A DNA stretch of 64,000 nucleotides, taken from positions 27,718 through 91,717 of the forward strand of contig JAPLRZ010000043.1 of the NCBI GenBank assembly GCA_026398895.1, given 5' to 3'. The number at the start of each line of letters is the position of its first letter. The stretch's first letter is position 1. Origin of the DNA: Methylococcales bacterium (GTDB lineage Bacteria > Pseudomonadota > Gammaproteobacteria > Methylococcales > Methylomonadaceae). The translations under genes were made by a program, and so were the position numbers. This document shows positions 37,501 through 45,653 of this stretch, piece after piece. The notes below the pieces were generated by a model. It saw only the letters and a program-made list of their open reading frames with translations. It did not search any database and was not told where the DNA came from.

Positions 37501-38046
37501 CTTTTCGGTTCTTTTTATACCTTCTATATCTTCTATATCTTCCACATAACCTATATGTTCGTGATCTTTGGGCGCGTAACCTTTTACCGCTAAACCTGAT
37601 AAGACCGCATAACGAGTGCGTCGTCTGTCTTCAATGTTTTCTACATAGTCACCGCCAGAAACCATAACACCAAGCACGGTGACTGCTTGTTTCTGGTTAT
37701 TAGACATATCTGCTATTACTTGAATGAACGCATCAACACTGTGTTTTGAAAAGCATTTGTCTTTGCTTTTTGGGGAAATATCAAAACAAATATCAGCTTC
37801 ATTTGTGTTAGTTTCGCTCTTATTTGTAGGATTGTGCCGCAAGATCGCAGTAAACGGGTCTTGCCACAAGCGAGCATCAACATCTTCAATATTGACATAT
37901 TGCGCGTTTATTTTATCTGGGATGGTTGGACGAGGACTATCTAATGAATTGAGATGCGGTGCTAATACCCCAACTAACATTAATAAAATGGAAGCAAGAG
38001 CAGGAATTGGCAAACCGTTTGATTTTTGTTCTGAAGATTCGCTCAT
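34555..38046 (-). CDS. very large membrane protein of unknown function
   Basis: 1163 residues from the ATG at 38046 (MSESSEQKSNGLPIPALAS), preferred to the upstream start because the first helix follows at about 11-32. A large soluble part spans about 35-665 and includes IISEWDTIYGRRGLPDAM (near 385) and IGVLGSDAYDKLMVLKAL (near 505) with FFTTDLDMRL and NLVVASSFDLQLA, reminiscent of a type 1 periplasmic-binding or receptor fold. From about 665 to the end there are roughly 9-10 membrane helices. No family recognised, no catalytic motif seen. It stands alone between the tRNA and a decayed region. Confidence 0.85.
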   Translation of the reverse strand: MSESSEQKSNGLPIPALASILLMLVGVLAPHLNSLDSPRPTIPDKINAQYVNIEDVDARLWQDPFTAILRHNPTNKSETNTNEADICFDISPKSKDKCFSKHSVDAFIQVIADMSNNQKQAVTVLGVMVSGGDYVENIEDRRRTRYAVLSGLAVKGYAPKDHEHIGYVEDIEDIEGIKRTEKDEYIKFMPKKIPFEWFKADDDTPSAPVLVLWLDDTVFSSISEPLKTTQSFVTLMKNAVNIKKKVEKDAVKKKVKNPITPVNLEFKFIGPASSNTLQVMLDELDTNYHYLKDKKPITQKYDFKYYNAMATGDWPGMKIPPTWNNSEEWGYQQKSIQRYLESLNLASLFTRTSLTDYDIAKELFIELQRRGLEILPSSSNHFQSDNKDHVVIISEWDTIYGRRGLPDAMKHQLVKMESYCSKENIRENKCEQPNINWIHPFSYMRGLDGIIPGDEKNTEKSKKEKDSDAEIDLERSEGQNQQDYLRRLAVRIDTLKQKLENNKQKIKAIGVLGSDAYDKLMVLKALKPYFPDVIFFTTDLDMRLMHPKEFDFTRNLVVASSFDLQLAENLQKTIPPFRDSYQTANFFAIQIALDAANGKPVNQQEIQQNINDMLGTARLFETASNQAIPLNYSNINSNRKGNDCEKLQGCLNAHPKPLAQNFKPSLIVAGVALALWIMVAVHFFMRNHRYFTTSLTLKWILWTLILVSVLGAGVMIWTCYASFQIIQSIPLDNAYLSIMRPVIFILTLVSWTLPIFYFGSKYYLRINDIAIQKNLQWWLIGFLLLWTLVITWLSYQSLSIIESEIGLGEDGEPFFLNAGISLWPSELIRLFAGILSCLFIVDAIIAVLHNNQNLKEYFKLSTPHPKDVAELWQDHCSAKNLYWCGGSIAVLSIVFLCLGFSIIDSPFVPYRGGISFKANTLVLNCFSVPLFVVLLMTVFVITLHGVIMIKQLNVLRTTPTSKKPNLPIFYLGLHSVWPPKALYSYSLLFESHKWKTLRKTLENNNKYHLDAWLDIQFIAAYTKVVGRLVYYPFIILALMIFARSKIFDNWNMPIGLAIVLLITTALTLFSAFYLRIVTEQVREDVITHIANMKISLSGLLDENKDDCSAMEKQIDLIITKIQGMNEGAFQPLTHAPAFQALLLPFGGMGGVMLLENLLLNGFL

Positions 38047-38178
38047 GACTATATACTTAGTTTCTTTACGTTTAATTTCTATAGTAGAGGAATTTAGCAC
38101 ATTGCATGAATATTAGGTAATGAATTAAATCTATGTAACCTGATCGAGACAATGAATTATTATAAATCCATGTATTAG

Positions 38179-38245
38179 CGTCATCGCAGCATGGATTCGC
38201 TACGCGGTCTTTGGTTTCAGCATTCATGCTGAAATGACAAGGATG
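38179..38245. repeat. imperfect inverted repeat
   Basis: AGCGTCATCGCAGCATGGATTC faces CAGCATTCATGCTGAAATGAC; related in form to the CGTCATT...GGAATCCAG repeat at 63131-63229. It lies in the 300-base gap upstream of the large membrane protein; no gene is seen there. Confidence 0.5.
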
Positions 38246-38316
38246 AAGTAACAACCTGAAACCTTAATAAGCTCAATGCTTTTTATCTCGAATTCAGGTT
38301 ATTTATGGGATGGTCT

Positions 38317-38342
38317 GGAGTTCAAACCTAGGTTTGAACTCC
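38317..38342. repeat. 26-bp perfect palindrome
   Basis: GGAGTTCAAACCT is followed immediately by its exact reverse complement, 6 bases past the stop of the HupE-like remnant. Possible terminator or binding dyad; no T run. Confidence 0.75.
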
Positions 38343-38347
38343 GTGAC

Positions 38348-38647
38348 TTAACTCAACAACGTCCGCTCTATTAACCAATAAGCTCCCGCTAAACTGGCTA
38401 ATACAGAACAAACAGGAGTTAGATACGGTTCTATGGCTGGTTTTTTATGTAGCCACCAAATAATCGGTAATACGATGGTGGCAACGGTAATCTGCCCTAG
38501 CTCCACGCCTAGGTTAAAGGAAAACAGCGGCACTAAAATACCTGTTTCTAAGGAAGAAATACCCATTTCGCGTAGCACTGCGATAAAGGCTCTTTGTGAA
38601 CGCCCCAGAAAACGCACGCTACAAACCTTGCCAAAACAAGTTTGCAC
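38348..38647 (-). pseudogene. C-terminal remnant of a HupE/UreJ-family membrane protein
   Basis: 99 codons, of which about 75 resemble the end of HupE/UreJ_2 proteins: FIAVLREMGISSLETGILVP, then FSFNLGVELGQITVA and two membrane helices. The complete proteins are several times longer, with signal peptide and more helices; nothing upstream encodes these, and the upstream DNA is hsdM debris. So it is a truncated relic without a proper start. Confidence 0.65.
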
Positions 38648-38702
38648 GTTGTTGGAGGGGTGTCAGTGACATCGACACAGTGCCTTTTATCAATAGCTTA
38701 AT

Positions 38703-39080
38703 TCTAACGAAAAAGATATTTTCAGCCTAGTACTCGTCGCAGTCTTCGGGATCTGCGCCTGTATATTCACCTTCACCTTGTATACCTAACCGCCAATAAA
38801 ACGATTACAAGACCGTTCGCACTGAGCTTGTCGAAGTGTGAATGTGGTTCGACTGTTCGACAAGCTCACAGCTCACCACGAACGGTATCATTTTATTGTG
38901 CGCTAGCTCTACCAGTTTGGCATGATGTTCTTCAAACGAATCGGATATGTACTTGAGAAAAATTAAACTCAAAACAACGTGCTTGTATTCTGCTGCATCA
39001 ATGTTTTTCCGTAATTTATCAGCCGCTTTCCAGAGTTGTTTTTCTAACGGTTCTTCGTTGGTGAGTTTTACTTTTGCCAT
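38703..39080 (-). pseudogene. hsdM: hsdM (type I restriction DNA methyltransferase) N-terminus, split by a palindromic element and a stop codon
   Basis: From the ATG at 39080, 61 codons match the HsdM N-terminal domain ([36 protein letters not shown]). A palindromic element then occupies 38795-38897, and beyond it HsdM-like sequence resumes in the same frame: GEGEYTGADPEDCDEY, TAG, AENIFFV; in intact HsdM a similar stretch reads DPEDRDEYRAENVFWV. So the TAG at 38727-38729 replaces an Arg codon. The rest of the gene is gone, along with hsdS and hsdR. Confidence 0.8.
38795..38897. mobile_element. palindromic miniature element inserted in hsdM
   Basis: Outer arms AATAAAACGAT (38795-38805) and ATCATTTTATT (38887-38897); inner arms ACCGTTCG/CGAACGGT; central arms with GAGCTTGTCGAA and TTCGACAAGCTC. 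About 103 bases, no coding capacity. The core TTCGACAAGCTCA word is widespread in bacterial dispersed repeats. Confidence 0.7.
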
Positions 39081-39108
39081 GTTGGTTTTGATTTGTGTGT
39101 TTCTTGCA

Positions 39109-39136
39109 TAAAAAAACCCGCAGTGTAGCGGGTTTG
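39109..39136 (-). terminator. terminator of the mtdB unit
   Basis: AAACCCGC/GCGGGTTT stem with loop AGTGTA, followed by T residues on the minus strand. Confidence 0.85.
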
Positions 39137-39221
39137 GATTAACACGATAAGATGGAGTAACAGTGAACTACCACGACCTAAAGGACGGGGCTTCCAGCTT
39201 CAACGGGAGTGATGCTCGTCG

Positions 39222-40127
39222 TTAAACTAACTCTCTGGCTTTATCAAATGCTTGTCGAAAATCCAGATACAACGGTTTGTCGGTTGTCAGCATCAGTTTT
39301 AGCATTTCATGTTGTAGCTGATATTTGACATTGCCGACGGCTAACGCGCCAACACCAACCGCGTTTGTCGCATTAATTGCATGAATTAATGGTACGCCCA
39401 GATCATTACGCTTAATACCTTCTATACCCATAGGCGGTACGGCATTGACATCACCCGCGACTTTTAATTGCGTGGCTGATTTTAATACTGTGGCATTTAA
39501 TACCTGAATACCTGCTTTAGCGGCACAGAAAATAATATCAACATTGGCACACACTTTGGCTTTTTCAGCATCATTGCAGGCAACAGCGGCTTTGAGTGTG
39601 CTACTGAAACGACGGTTATACGCATTCGCCACGTCTTGAGCGGTATTTATGGATAGATGATCGACTAATGCAGTGTCTGCACCTGCCAAAGACGCAATAA
39701 TGCCTGTGGCAAGTCCGACTGGCCCTGTGCCTCCAAACACTAAGGCTGTGCAGTCTTTGAGTTCTTTTCCGTGTTTGGTTTTTAATTCTTTTTCCACACA
39801 CGCCACTAAGGCAGCAGCGGTGGTAAACGCGCCGCTAGGATCAGCAAATACTGAAACTTCAAACGGTGGCACCATCGCCTGTTGGCAAGTGGTCAGCATA
39901 TCCATTGCTAAAGCTAAATCACGCCCGCCAATAAAAATCCCCGTGAGTTTAACACCACTAGGGCCGCGTGAAAAAATCGCATCCTGCGTTAATCCATAAA
40001 CACTGTCTAGTTTGACGTTGCTATAAGGCATCAATACGTCAAACCCTGCATCCATTGCCATATTAATGTCGAATGGACTGTTGTTGGGCATGGGGTCTAG
40101 CATGTGCAGAATACTGCGTTTTATCAT
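39222..40127 (-). CDS. mtdB: methylene-tetrahydromethanopterin dehydrogenase, MtdB family (copy 2)
   Basis: 301 residues. N-terminus MIKRSILHMLDPMPNNSPFD, then TQDAIFSRG, TGIFIGGRDLALAMDML, PPFEVSVFADPSGAFTTAAA, nucleotide-binding FGGTGPVGLATG near residue 131, and AGDVNAVPPMGIEGI near 225: all MtdB/MtdA hallmarks. It oxidises methylene-H4MPT with NAD(P)+ in formaldehyde oxidation. 45 bases downstream of its paralogue, likely cotranscribed. The N-terminal RSILHML pattern is that of classical MtdB. Confidence 0.88.
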   Translation of the reverse strand: MIKRSILHMLDPMPNNSPFDINMAMDAGFDVLMPYSNVKLDSVYGLTQDAIFSRGPSGVKLTGIFIGGRDLALAMDMLTTCQQAMVPPFEVSVFADPSGAFTTAAALVACVEKELKTKHGKELKDCTALVFGGTGPVGLATGIIASLAGADTALVDHLSINTAQDVANAYNRRFSSTLKAAVACNDAEKAKVCANVDIIFCAAKAGIQVLNATVLKSATQLKVAGDVNAVPPMGIEGIKRNDLGVPLIHAINATNAVGVGALAVGNVKYQLQHEMLKLMLTTDKPLYLDFRQAFDKARELV

Positions 40128-40172
40128 GAGAATTCCTCTGTTGTTAAGTACGGGGAAGCATAAATTAAAAGC

Positions 40173-41081
40173 TCAATATTTTGCTTTAATGTAGTCTCTG
40201 GCAACCGTAAATGCGTGTTCAAAATGTAAATAAACAGGCTTATCACTGTTGATCATTTGTTTTAACAATAGGCTTTGTGCTTGATATTTTACATTACCAA
40301 TGGCTAACGCGCCGATACCGACCGCACCACTATTAGAGCCTTCAATAGGCGTGCCATTATGAAACGCATCAACACCTGCAATCCCTGCTGGGGGTACAGC
40401 ATTGACATCGGCGGCGACTTTCAATTGCGAGGCAGAGGCAATTAATGCCGCACTTAATAATTCAATGCCTGCCGCGCCTGTGGCAAATACTACATCAGCA
40501 GTTTTAATGTACTCGGCTTTATTGGCATCTGCGCCCGCAGTAATGTTGATTTTGCCCTCGCCAAATTCGTTGTTACATAAGTCAGCAATATTTTGCGCTC
40601 TATCGAGTTGACGACCAATGATTCGCACATTAGCCCCTGCTTGTGCGGCAATGACAGCTGCCACTTGACCGACAGGTCCAGTACCGCCCAACGCGAGAAT
40701 ATTTTTTCCTGCCAACGTGGTATTAAATTTAGTGATTAATTCATACTCTACCGCCGCTACCATACCCGCTGCGGTAGTAAATGCACCGCTAGGATCAGCA
40801 AATACTGAGACTTCAAATGGCGGAATCATAGAGCGTTTAGCAATTTTTAACATATCCATTGCTTGCTTGGTATCACGCCCGCCGATAAAAATCCCCGTGC
40901 GTCTTAAATTTTTGGCACTACGCGAAAAAATTGCATCTTGCACTAAACCTTGCACTTCGCTAGGCTCAACATTGGTATAAGCTAATGCTGAAACCCAGCC
41001 TGCATCCAATGCCATATTGACATCAAAAGGGCTTAAATTTTTGGCAGTGGTTAGCATGTGTAAAATAAATTGTTTTTCCAT
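40173..41081 (-). CDS. mtdB: methylene-tetrahydromethanopterin dehydrogenase, MtdB family (copy 1)
   Basis: 302 residues, same architecture as the next gene: QFILHMLTTAKNLSPFDVNM, TGIFIGGRDTKQAMDML, PPFEVSVFADPSGAFTTAAG, LALGGTGPVGQVAAVIAA, then IIGRQLDRAQNIADLC, AADVNAVPPAGIAGV. Relative to copy 2, the nucleotide-binding region carries an Arg pair area (IIGRQLDR) where copy 2 has LVDHLSIN, so NAD versus NADP preference may differ. It should act on methylene-H4MPT; a methylene-H4F role for one copy cannot be excluded. Confidence 0.9.
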   Translation of the reverse strand: MEKQFILHMLTTAKNLSPFDVNMALDAGWVSALAYTNVEPSEVQGLVQDAIFSRSAKNLRRTGIFIGGRDTKQAMDMLKIAKRSMIPPFEVSVFADPSGAFTTAAGMVAAVEYELITKFNTTLAGKNILALGGTGPVGQVAAVIAAQAGANVRIIGRQLDRAQNIADLCNNEFGEGKINITAGADANKAEYIKTADVVFATGAAGIELLSAALIASASQLKVAADVNAVPPAGIAGVDAFHNGTPIEGSNSGAVGIGALAIGNVKYQAQSLLLKQMINSDKPVYLHFEHAFTVARDYIKAKY

Positions 41082-41149
41082 ATTAGTTCCTGATAAAGAA
41101 TTTGTTTGCCAAGTATAAAGAACGCATTCAGTTATGTCATTACTTCACT

Positions 41150-41219
41150 GTAGCTTGGGTTAGCGGTGAATTTGTCGAGGTAAATGTTGGGTTACGGCTA
41201 TCGCCTAACCCAACTTACA
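41150..41219. repeat. GTTGGGTTA inverted repeat
   Basis: GTAGCTTGGGTTAGCGG faces CGCCTAACCCAACTTAC, with a second copy of GTTGGGTTACGGCTATCG inside. Same family as the inner repeat at 47299-47378. Sits between the mtdB copy 1 start and the next gene end. Confidence 0.7.
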
Positions 41220-41222
41220 ACT

Positions 41223-41975
41223 TTACAATGAATCACTGATAGTCGTGTGATAAAACGGCCATTTTTTAACGTGTAAATATTTTCTAATCGGAGTTTTAAT
41301 CACCGAAACGCATAAGGCAATAGAAAACAAACACCAAACAGCGGCGTACTCGTTAGGATCGTCAGTGGTTACATCGGAAATCCAAGGACCAATTAAATAA
41401 TGAAAACCGACAAAACGGTATGAGCCATACATCAGCGGCATATAAAACGCCACTAGAATATAAGTAAACGCGTGTAAGCCCCAATTAAAACCGAACAGCC
41501 ATTCGACAGGATGAGACATCAATCCATTCAACGGCATTTGCCAAGCGATATGCCACAAGCCAGAGGTTGAACAGATGCTAGGGCCACAAAAACCTTCTGT
41601 GCCAATAACACAGGTTCCTGCCCACGCAAATGGATACATTTTCACCATCATTGCCACCGTACCGATAGCGCAGATGGTGTAAACATAAGTACGAATTTTT
41701 AATTTGACGCTTTCAGGAATGAAATACATCGCCACCATATTGACGAAAAACGGCTGAAAGGCAACGTGCAGATACCCAAATAGCGTGAGTATCTGATTAT
41801 TGGGATTGTCGCATAAATCGATATAAACATAGGTGAATGCCTGCAATAATTCCATTAAGGCAAAATAAGTCAACGGAATCCAAAGTTCCTTAGACTCTCC
41901 CTTTAAAGCCACATAAGCTGCGGTACTTAAGCCAACCACAGCCAACACCCCAGACGCTTCTCCACTCCAACACAT
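41223..41975 (-). CDS. multi-pass membrane protein (DUF5765-like)
   Basis: 250 residues starting MCWSGEASGVLAVVGL, with about six to seven membrane helices (YFALMELLQAFTYVYI, GYLHVAFQPFFVNMVAMYFI, YVYTICAIGTVAMMV and others) and six to seven cysteines. The MCWSxxAS start and the HVAFQPFFVN core are shared by an uncharacterised family annotated as DUF5765. Function unknown. It lies upstream of the mtdB pair on the same strand, separated by a repeat. Confidence 0.75.
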   Translation of the reverse strand: MCWSGEASGVLAVVGLSTAAYVALKGESKELWIPLTYFALMELLQAFTYVYIDLCDNPNNQILTLFGYLHVAFQPFFVNMVAMYFIPESVKLKIRTYVYTICAIGTVAMMVKMYPFAWAGTCVIGTEGFCGPSICSTSGLWHIAWQMPLNGLMSHPVEWLFGFNWGLHAFTYILVAFYMPLMYGSYRFVGFHYLIGPWISDVTTDDPNEYAAVWCLFSIALCVSVIKTPIRKYLHVKKWPFYHTTISDSL

Positions 41976-42121
41976 TAACAGCTCCTCCTCTTGTCATTAT
42001 TATAAATAGCCATAATTTGCACTCAGCAAACCTAGGCTATTGTATTACAACTAGGAATTGATTGCGTAAAAGTGGGTGAATTGAGTAATAACAGAAGATG
42101 ATTTTAATGGATGAATTCGTT

Positions 42122-42850
42122 TCAAATATAGATTGCAGCCATTTGTCGCCAGTGCTTAGCACTATGCGCTCTGCCATTCCATACAATTAATTGATGATTA
42201 ATGCCTTTACTGTGCAGAATTGAACTTAATTGCTGGTTATTATGTAAAAAGGGATCTTCTTTACCGATGGTTAATATAATATCCATTGCTCTTAGACTGT
42301 TTAAACGCGAATCGCAGTCCAGATTAGGTAAAAAGTGACTAGGGGTATGAAAATAAATATCATCGTTATAAAAACCATCTAGCAGATTATGAAAACTTTC
42401 AACGGCGAGAGTAAGATCATAACGCCCTGAAAAGGCGACCAATTTTTTAAACAAATGCGGATGACGCAATACGATATTGACCGCATGAAACGCACCCAGA
42501 CTTGAGCCATGCGCAATCACACAATCATGTGGATTCTTGCTAGCCATAAAGGGAAATACTTCGTTCAAAATGTAGGATTCAAAGGCGATATGGCGTTGAA
42601 TACGTCCTGATGGATGCGCCCAATCACAATAAAAACTTTCATTGTCAATGCTGTCCACACAATACAATTGAAGATGACCTTGCTCTATTTTGTCCTTTAA
42701 GGTCTTTACCATACCTATGTTTTCGTACTCATAAAACCGACTTCTGCGCGTCGGAAAAACCAGAACTTTTGCCCCCGCATGACCGAATACCAATAATTCC
42801 ATATCGCGCTGCAATCTTTCGCTCCACCATTTGTGATATTCTCGATTCAT
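42122..42850 (-). CDS. esterase-family alpha/beta hydrolase
   Basis: 242 residues, no signal peptide. FPTRRSRFYEYENIGMV near residue 32, nucleophile elbow AHGSSLGAFHAV (Ser near 115), acid region IGKEDPFLHNN near 203, and His in WNGRAHSAKHW near 230: a complete Ser-Asp-His set of the esterase D/PF00756 group. Substrate unknown. It is 28 bases after the neighbouring hydrolase gene, same strand, so a two-gene unit is likely. Confidence 0.85.
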   Translation of the reverse strand: MNREYHKWWSERLQRDMELLVFGHAGAKVLVFPTRRSRFYEYENIGMVKTLKDKIEQGHLQLYCVDSIDNESFYCDWAHPSGRIQRHIAFESYILNEVFPFMASKNPHDCVIAHGSSLGAFHAVNIVLRHPHLFKKLVAFSGRYDLTLAVESFHNLLDGFYNDDIYFHTPSHFLPNLDCDSRLNSLRAMDIILTIGKEDPFLHNNQQLSSILHSKGINHQLIVWNGRAHSAKHWRQMAAIYI

Positions 42851-42878
42851 TTAATTGTCAGTCTCTTAGCTTATAAAG

Positions 42879-43838
42879 TTAGTTACTCAGCGGTGCAAAA
42901 AAAGCATCCAATTCAGCAAGAAGCTCTTGCTCTTGCTGCTTTTGTTCAGGGTATTGATGATGTCCTGCCATTAACACAAACAACTCTTTTTTGGCTGGCA
43001 AGGCATTGTAGATAGCAAACTGCGCGGGTGGAGCAACGAATGGATCAAACACGGCGCAAGCGCAATGTGTCGGTATAGTAATTCGCTTCGCCGCCACCGC
43101 TGCATCGTAATAACGCAATACCTTAAGCGTCTGTTTTTTATGTACCTTATAAAACGTCTGTAAGCTATCGGTACTGCCGCAGGTTTTTAATCGTAACCGC
43201 AATGGATGATGCCCAAAGGTAGGTATACTAAGATGAGCGCGGGCAATACGCTGTTCCCATGGCAATGCCAACGCACCAATACCACCCGAAAAACTAATAC
43301 CTAAATAACCTAAATGCCCCGCTAAATGCGGAAATAATTGCAATAAAGCACTAACAGCTAGCCATAGGTCTTCAACACAGCACCCTAAAATATATCGATC
43401 TACTTGATTAATATTATGTAGAACGTGCCAGTAGGGTTCGGAAGAAATAGTGGGCTGCGCACTCCGTGCTAAACCACGAAAACAGGGAAACAACAAGGCG
43501 GCATCGGTAAATGGCAAATGAAAATCAGGGGCATCACGCCCGCCATAACCATGACCAATAACAAAACCGCGCTTAATCACACCCGTGACAGGCAATAATA
43601 ACCAGCCACAAATAGGAACGTTATCGGTAGAGGTATAGTTAATCTCAAACACGCGCCACCCTCGGTCATTTTCACTGATAATTTTGGTCTGCGCTTGGGG
43701 ATTAATTGTCATGGCTTTTTGATAACGAGCTTGCCAAAAAGCATCGAAATTTTGGGGTTCTTTGGGTGTTGTTACCGCTAATAACTGCGATAACGAATAA
43801 CCATAGTTTGGGTCAAAATTATATCCACTGCTATCCAT
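42879..43838 (-). CDS. acetyl-xylan esterase/deacetylase-like alpha/beta hydrolase
   Basis: 319 residues, no signal peptide. RGFVIGHGYGGRDAPD near residue 90 (oxyanion region), PCFRGLARSAQP, nucleophile in YLGISFSGGIGALAL near 198, Asp in CAVFDPFVAPP near 266, and His in MAGHHQYPE near 295. This order fits the AXE1 (cephalosporin-C deacetylase/acetyl-xylan esterase) family. Its cytosolic location suggests deacylation of a small metabolite rather than of xylan. Confidence 0.82.
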   Translation of the reverse strand: MDSSGYNFDPNYGYSLSQLLAVTTPKEPQNFDAFWQARYQKAMTINPQAQTKIISENDRGWRVFEINYTSTDNVPICGWLLLPVTGVIKRGFVIGHGYGGRDAPDFHLPFTDAALLFPCFRGLARSAQPTISSEPYWHVLHNINQVDRYILGCCVEDLWLAVSALLQLFPHLAGHLGYLGISFSGGIGALALPWEQRIARAHLSIPTFGHHPLRLRLKTCGSTDSLQTFYKVHKKQTLKVLRYYDAAVAAKRITIPTHCACAVFDPFVAPPAQFAIYNALPAKKELFVLMAGHHQYPEQKQQEQELLAELDAFFAPLSN

Positions 43839-43982
43839 AATATGCCTAGTTTGTTAAACCCGTTGTTAGTCAAAAGCAGTTTTATAGCATAATAAGCATT
43901 ACAAAATTATTTATGTGTGCGAGATATTTAAAAATTACCCTTAACTATCTGCCTAATCACTACCACGAGAATCCGTAAATCT

Positions 43983-44330
43983 ATGAATAACAATGCAATC
44001 AATGTTGCACCCTCTACCGATATTTTTTCCTCAGCTTTTTTGCTAACCAGTGTCGGTGCGCCTTTTATCATTGGCATGGCAGTGGGTTATTTTGCCAAAA
44101 AAATGCTGCGAACCGCCTTATTCATTGGCGGTGCCGCTATCGTGTTGCTGTTTGTCAGCGAATACTACGGTGTTGTGCAAATCAATGACGCAGGTTTACA
44201 ACACGCCGCTGATGTTGCAACCGATGCAGCAAAATCATCCAGTCACTTTTTAGTGGCAAGATTATCCAGTATCACTAGTAAGGGTGTGAGTGCATCGGTT
44301 GGTTTTTTTGCAGGCATAAAGCTAGGCTAA
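43983..44330 (+). CDS. FUN14-like small membrane protein
   Basis: 115 residues with two to three hydrophobic segments: GAPFIIGMAVGYFAKKMLRT, then ALFIGGAAIVLLFVSEYYG and a C-terminal GVSASVGFFAGIKLG helix. The GYxAKK and GFxxGxKxG patterns are those of the FUN14 family, small membrane proteins found in bacteria and mitochondria. Bacterial function unknown. Divergent from the esterase unit. Confidence 0.8.
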   Translation: MNNNAINVAPSTDIFSSAFLLTSVGAPFIIGMAVGYFAKKMLRTALFIGGAAIVLLFVSEYYGVVQINDAGLQHAADVATDAAKSSSHFLVARLSSITSKGVSASVGFFAGIKLG

Positions 44331-44342
44331 ACTCTTACAATC

Positions 44343-44405
44343 CAACGCTTGCCTGTAACGCACAACAAACCTATAATCAAGAGTTTTTTTATCAGGCAAG
44401 CGTTG
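44343..44405. promoter_or_regulatory. long-range inverted repeat ahead of argD
   Basis: CAACGCTTGCCTG (44343-44355) and CAGGCAAGCGTTG (44393-44405) are exact 13-base reverse complements with a 37-base spacer. It may terminate the FUN14 transcript or structure the argD leader; the ATG of argD is 40 bases on. Confidence 0.6.
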
Positions 44406-44444
44406 TGTTGCCTTCTTTTTATTTTTCGTTCACAGGTGATTGTT

Positions 44445-45653
44445 ATGACTAGCCATATTATGCCGACCTACCAGCGTTTACCCGTGACTTTTACGCACGG
44501 TCAAGGTGCGTGGTTATGGGATGACCATAACCACCGTTATTTGGATGCCTTATCGGGCATTGCCGTTTGTAATTTGGGTCATGCTCATCCTGCGGTGCAT
44601 CAAGCGATTTGCCAACAAAGCGCGAAATTATTACACACGTCTAATTTATACGGTGTTGCATTACAAGAACAATTGGCAAATCAGCTCACCGAAAAAAGCG
44701 GCATGGATAACGTGTTTTTCAGTAATTCAGGGGCAGAAGCTAACGAAGCGGCGATTAAATTAGCACGCAAATATGGACACGAACGCGGTGTAGACAAACC
44801 CACCATCATCGTCATGGAAAAAAGTTTTCATGGGCGCACACTAGCGACACTCAGTGCCACGGGTAACAGCAAAGTTCAGTATGGCTTTGAACCGTTGGTG
44901 GAAGGTTTTGTACGCGTTCCATACAATGACATTCCTGCCATTCATCAAGCGGTTGCTAAACATAAGAATATTGTTGCGGTATTGGTTGAGCCGATTCAAG
45001 GTGAAGGCGGCGTTAATATTCCTGCTCCTGATTATCTCAATCAAATTCGTGCATTATGTGATGAATACGGTTTATTGATGATGTTGGATGAAATCCAAAC
45101 GGGCATAGGGCGCACGGGAAAATTCTTATGTTTTCAACATAACGATATTATTCCTGATGTCTGCACACTGGCAAAAGCACTCGGTAACGGCGTACCGATA
45201 GGCGCGTGTCTAGCGCGTGGTAAAGCAGCACGCATTTTAACCGCAGGAAATCATGGTTCGACTTTCGGCGGTAATCCGTTAGCCTGTAGTGCTGCATTAG
45301 CAGTATTGGCAACACTGGATGAAGAAAATCTAATCGAACAAGCCTGTGAAAAAGGAGAACAAATCGTCAAAGGTTTGACAAGAACATTAAAGACTAACCC
45401 CCATGTTATTGAAATACGTTATAAAGGCATGATGCTAGGTATTGAACTCGATCAGCCCTGCGCAGAATTAGTATCGCTTGCCCTGAAAAAACATTTATTA
45501 ATTAATGTGACGAATGAAAAAACCATACGCTTGTTACCGCCCTTAGTAATCGATGATAAGCAAATTCAAACACTTATAAACACCCTAGCGACCCTTATTC
45601 AAGAATTCACTCATCAAAGTCGTACAGTACCTACAACAACATCATCATCATGA
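44445..45653 (+). CDS. argD: acetylornithine aminotransferase
   Basis: 402 residues from the ATG at 44445 ([16 protein letters not shown]); the frame is open upstream through the inverted repeat but family proteins start here. [59 protein letters not shown] lysine in [14 protein letters not shown], and [12 protein letters not shown]. It converts N-acetylglutamate semialdehyde to N-acetylornithine; it may also act in lysine synthesis. Stop overlaps argF by 4 bases. Confidence 0.95.
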   Translation: MTSHIMPTYQRLPVTFTHGQGAWLWDDHNHRYLDALSGIAVCNLGHAHPAVHQAICQQSAKLLHTSNLYGVALQEQLANQLTEKSGMDNVFFSNSGAEANEAAIKLARKYGHERGVDKPTIIVMEKSFHGRTLATLSATGNSKVQYGFEPLVEGFVRVPYNDIPAIHQAVAKHKNIVAVLVEPIQGEGGVNIPAPDYLNQIRALCDEYGLLMMLDEIQTGIGRTGKFLCFQHNDIIPDVCTLAKALGNGVPIGACLARGKAARILTAGNHGSTFGGNPLACSAALAVLATLDEENLIEQACEKGEQIVKGLTRTLKTNPHVIEIRYKGMMLGIELDQPCAELVSLALKKHLLINVTNEKTIRLLPPLVIDDKQIQTLINTLATLIQEFTHQSRTVPTTTSSS

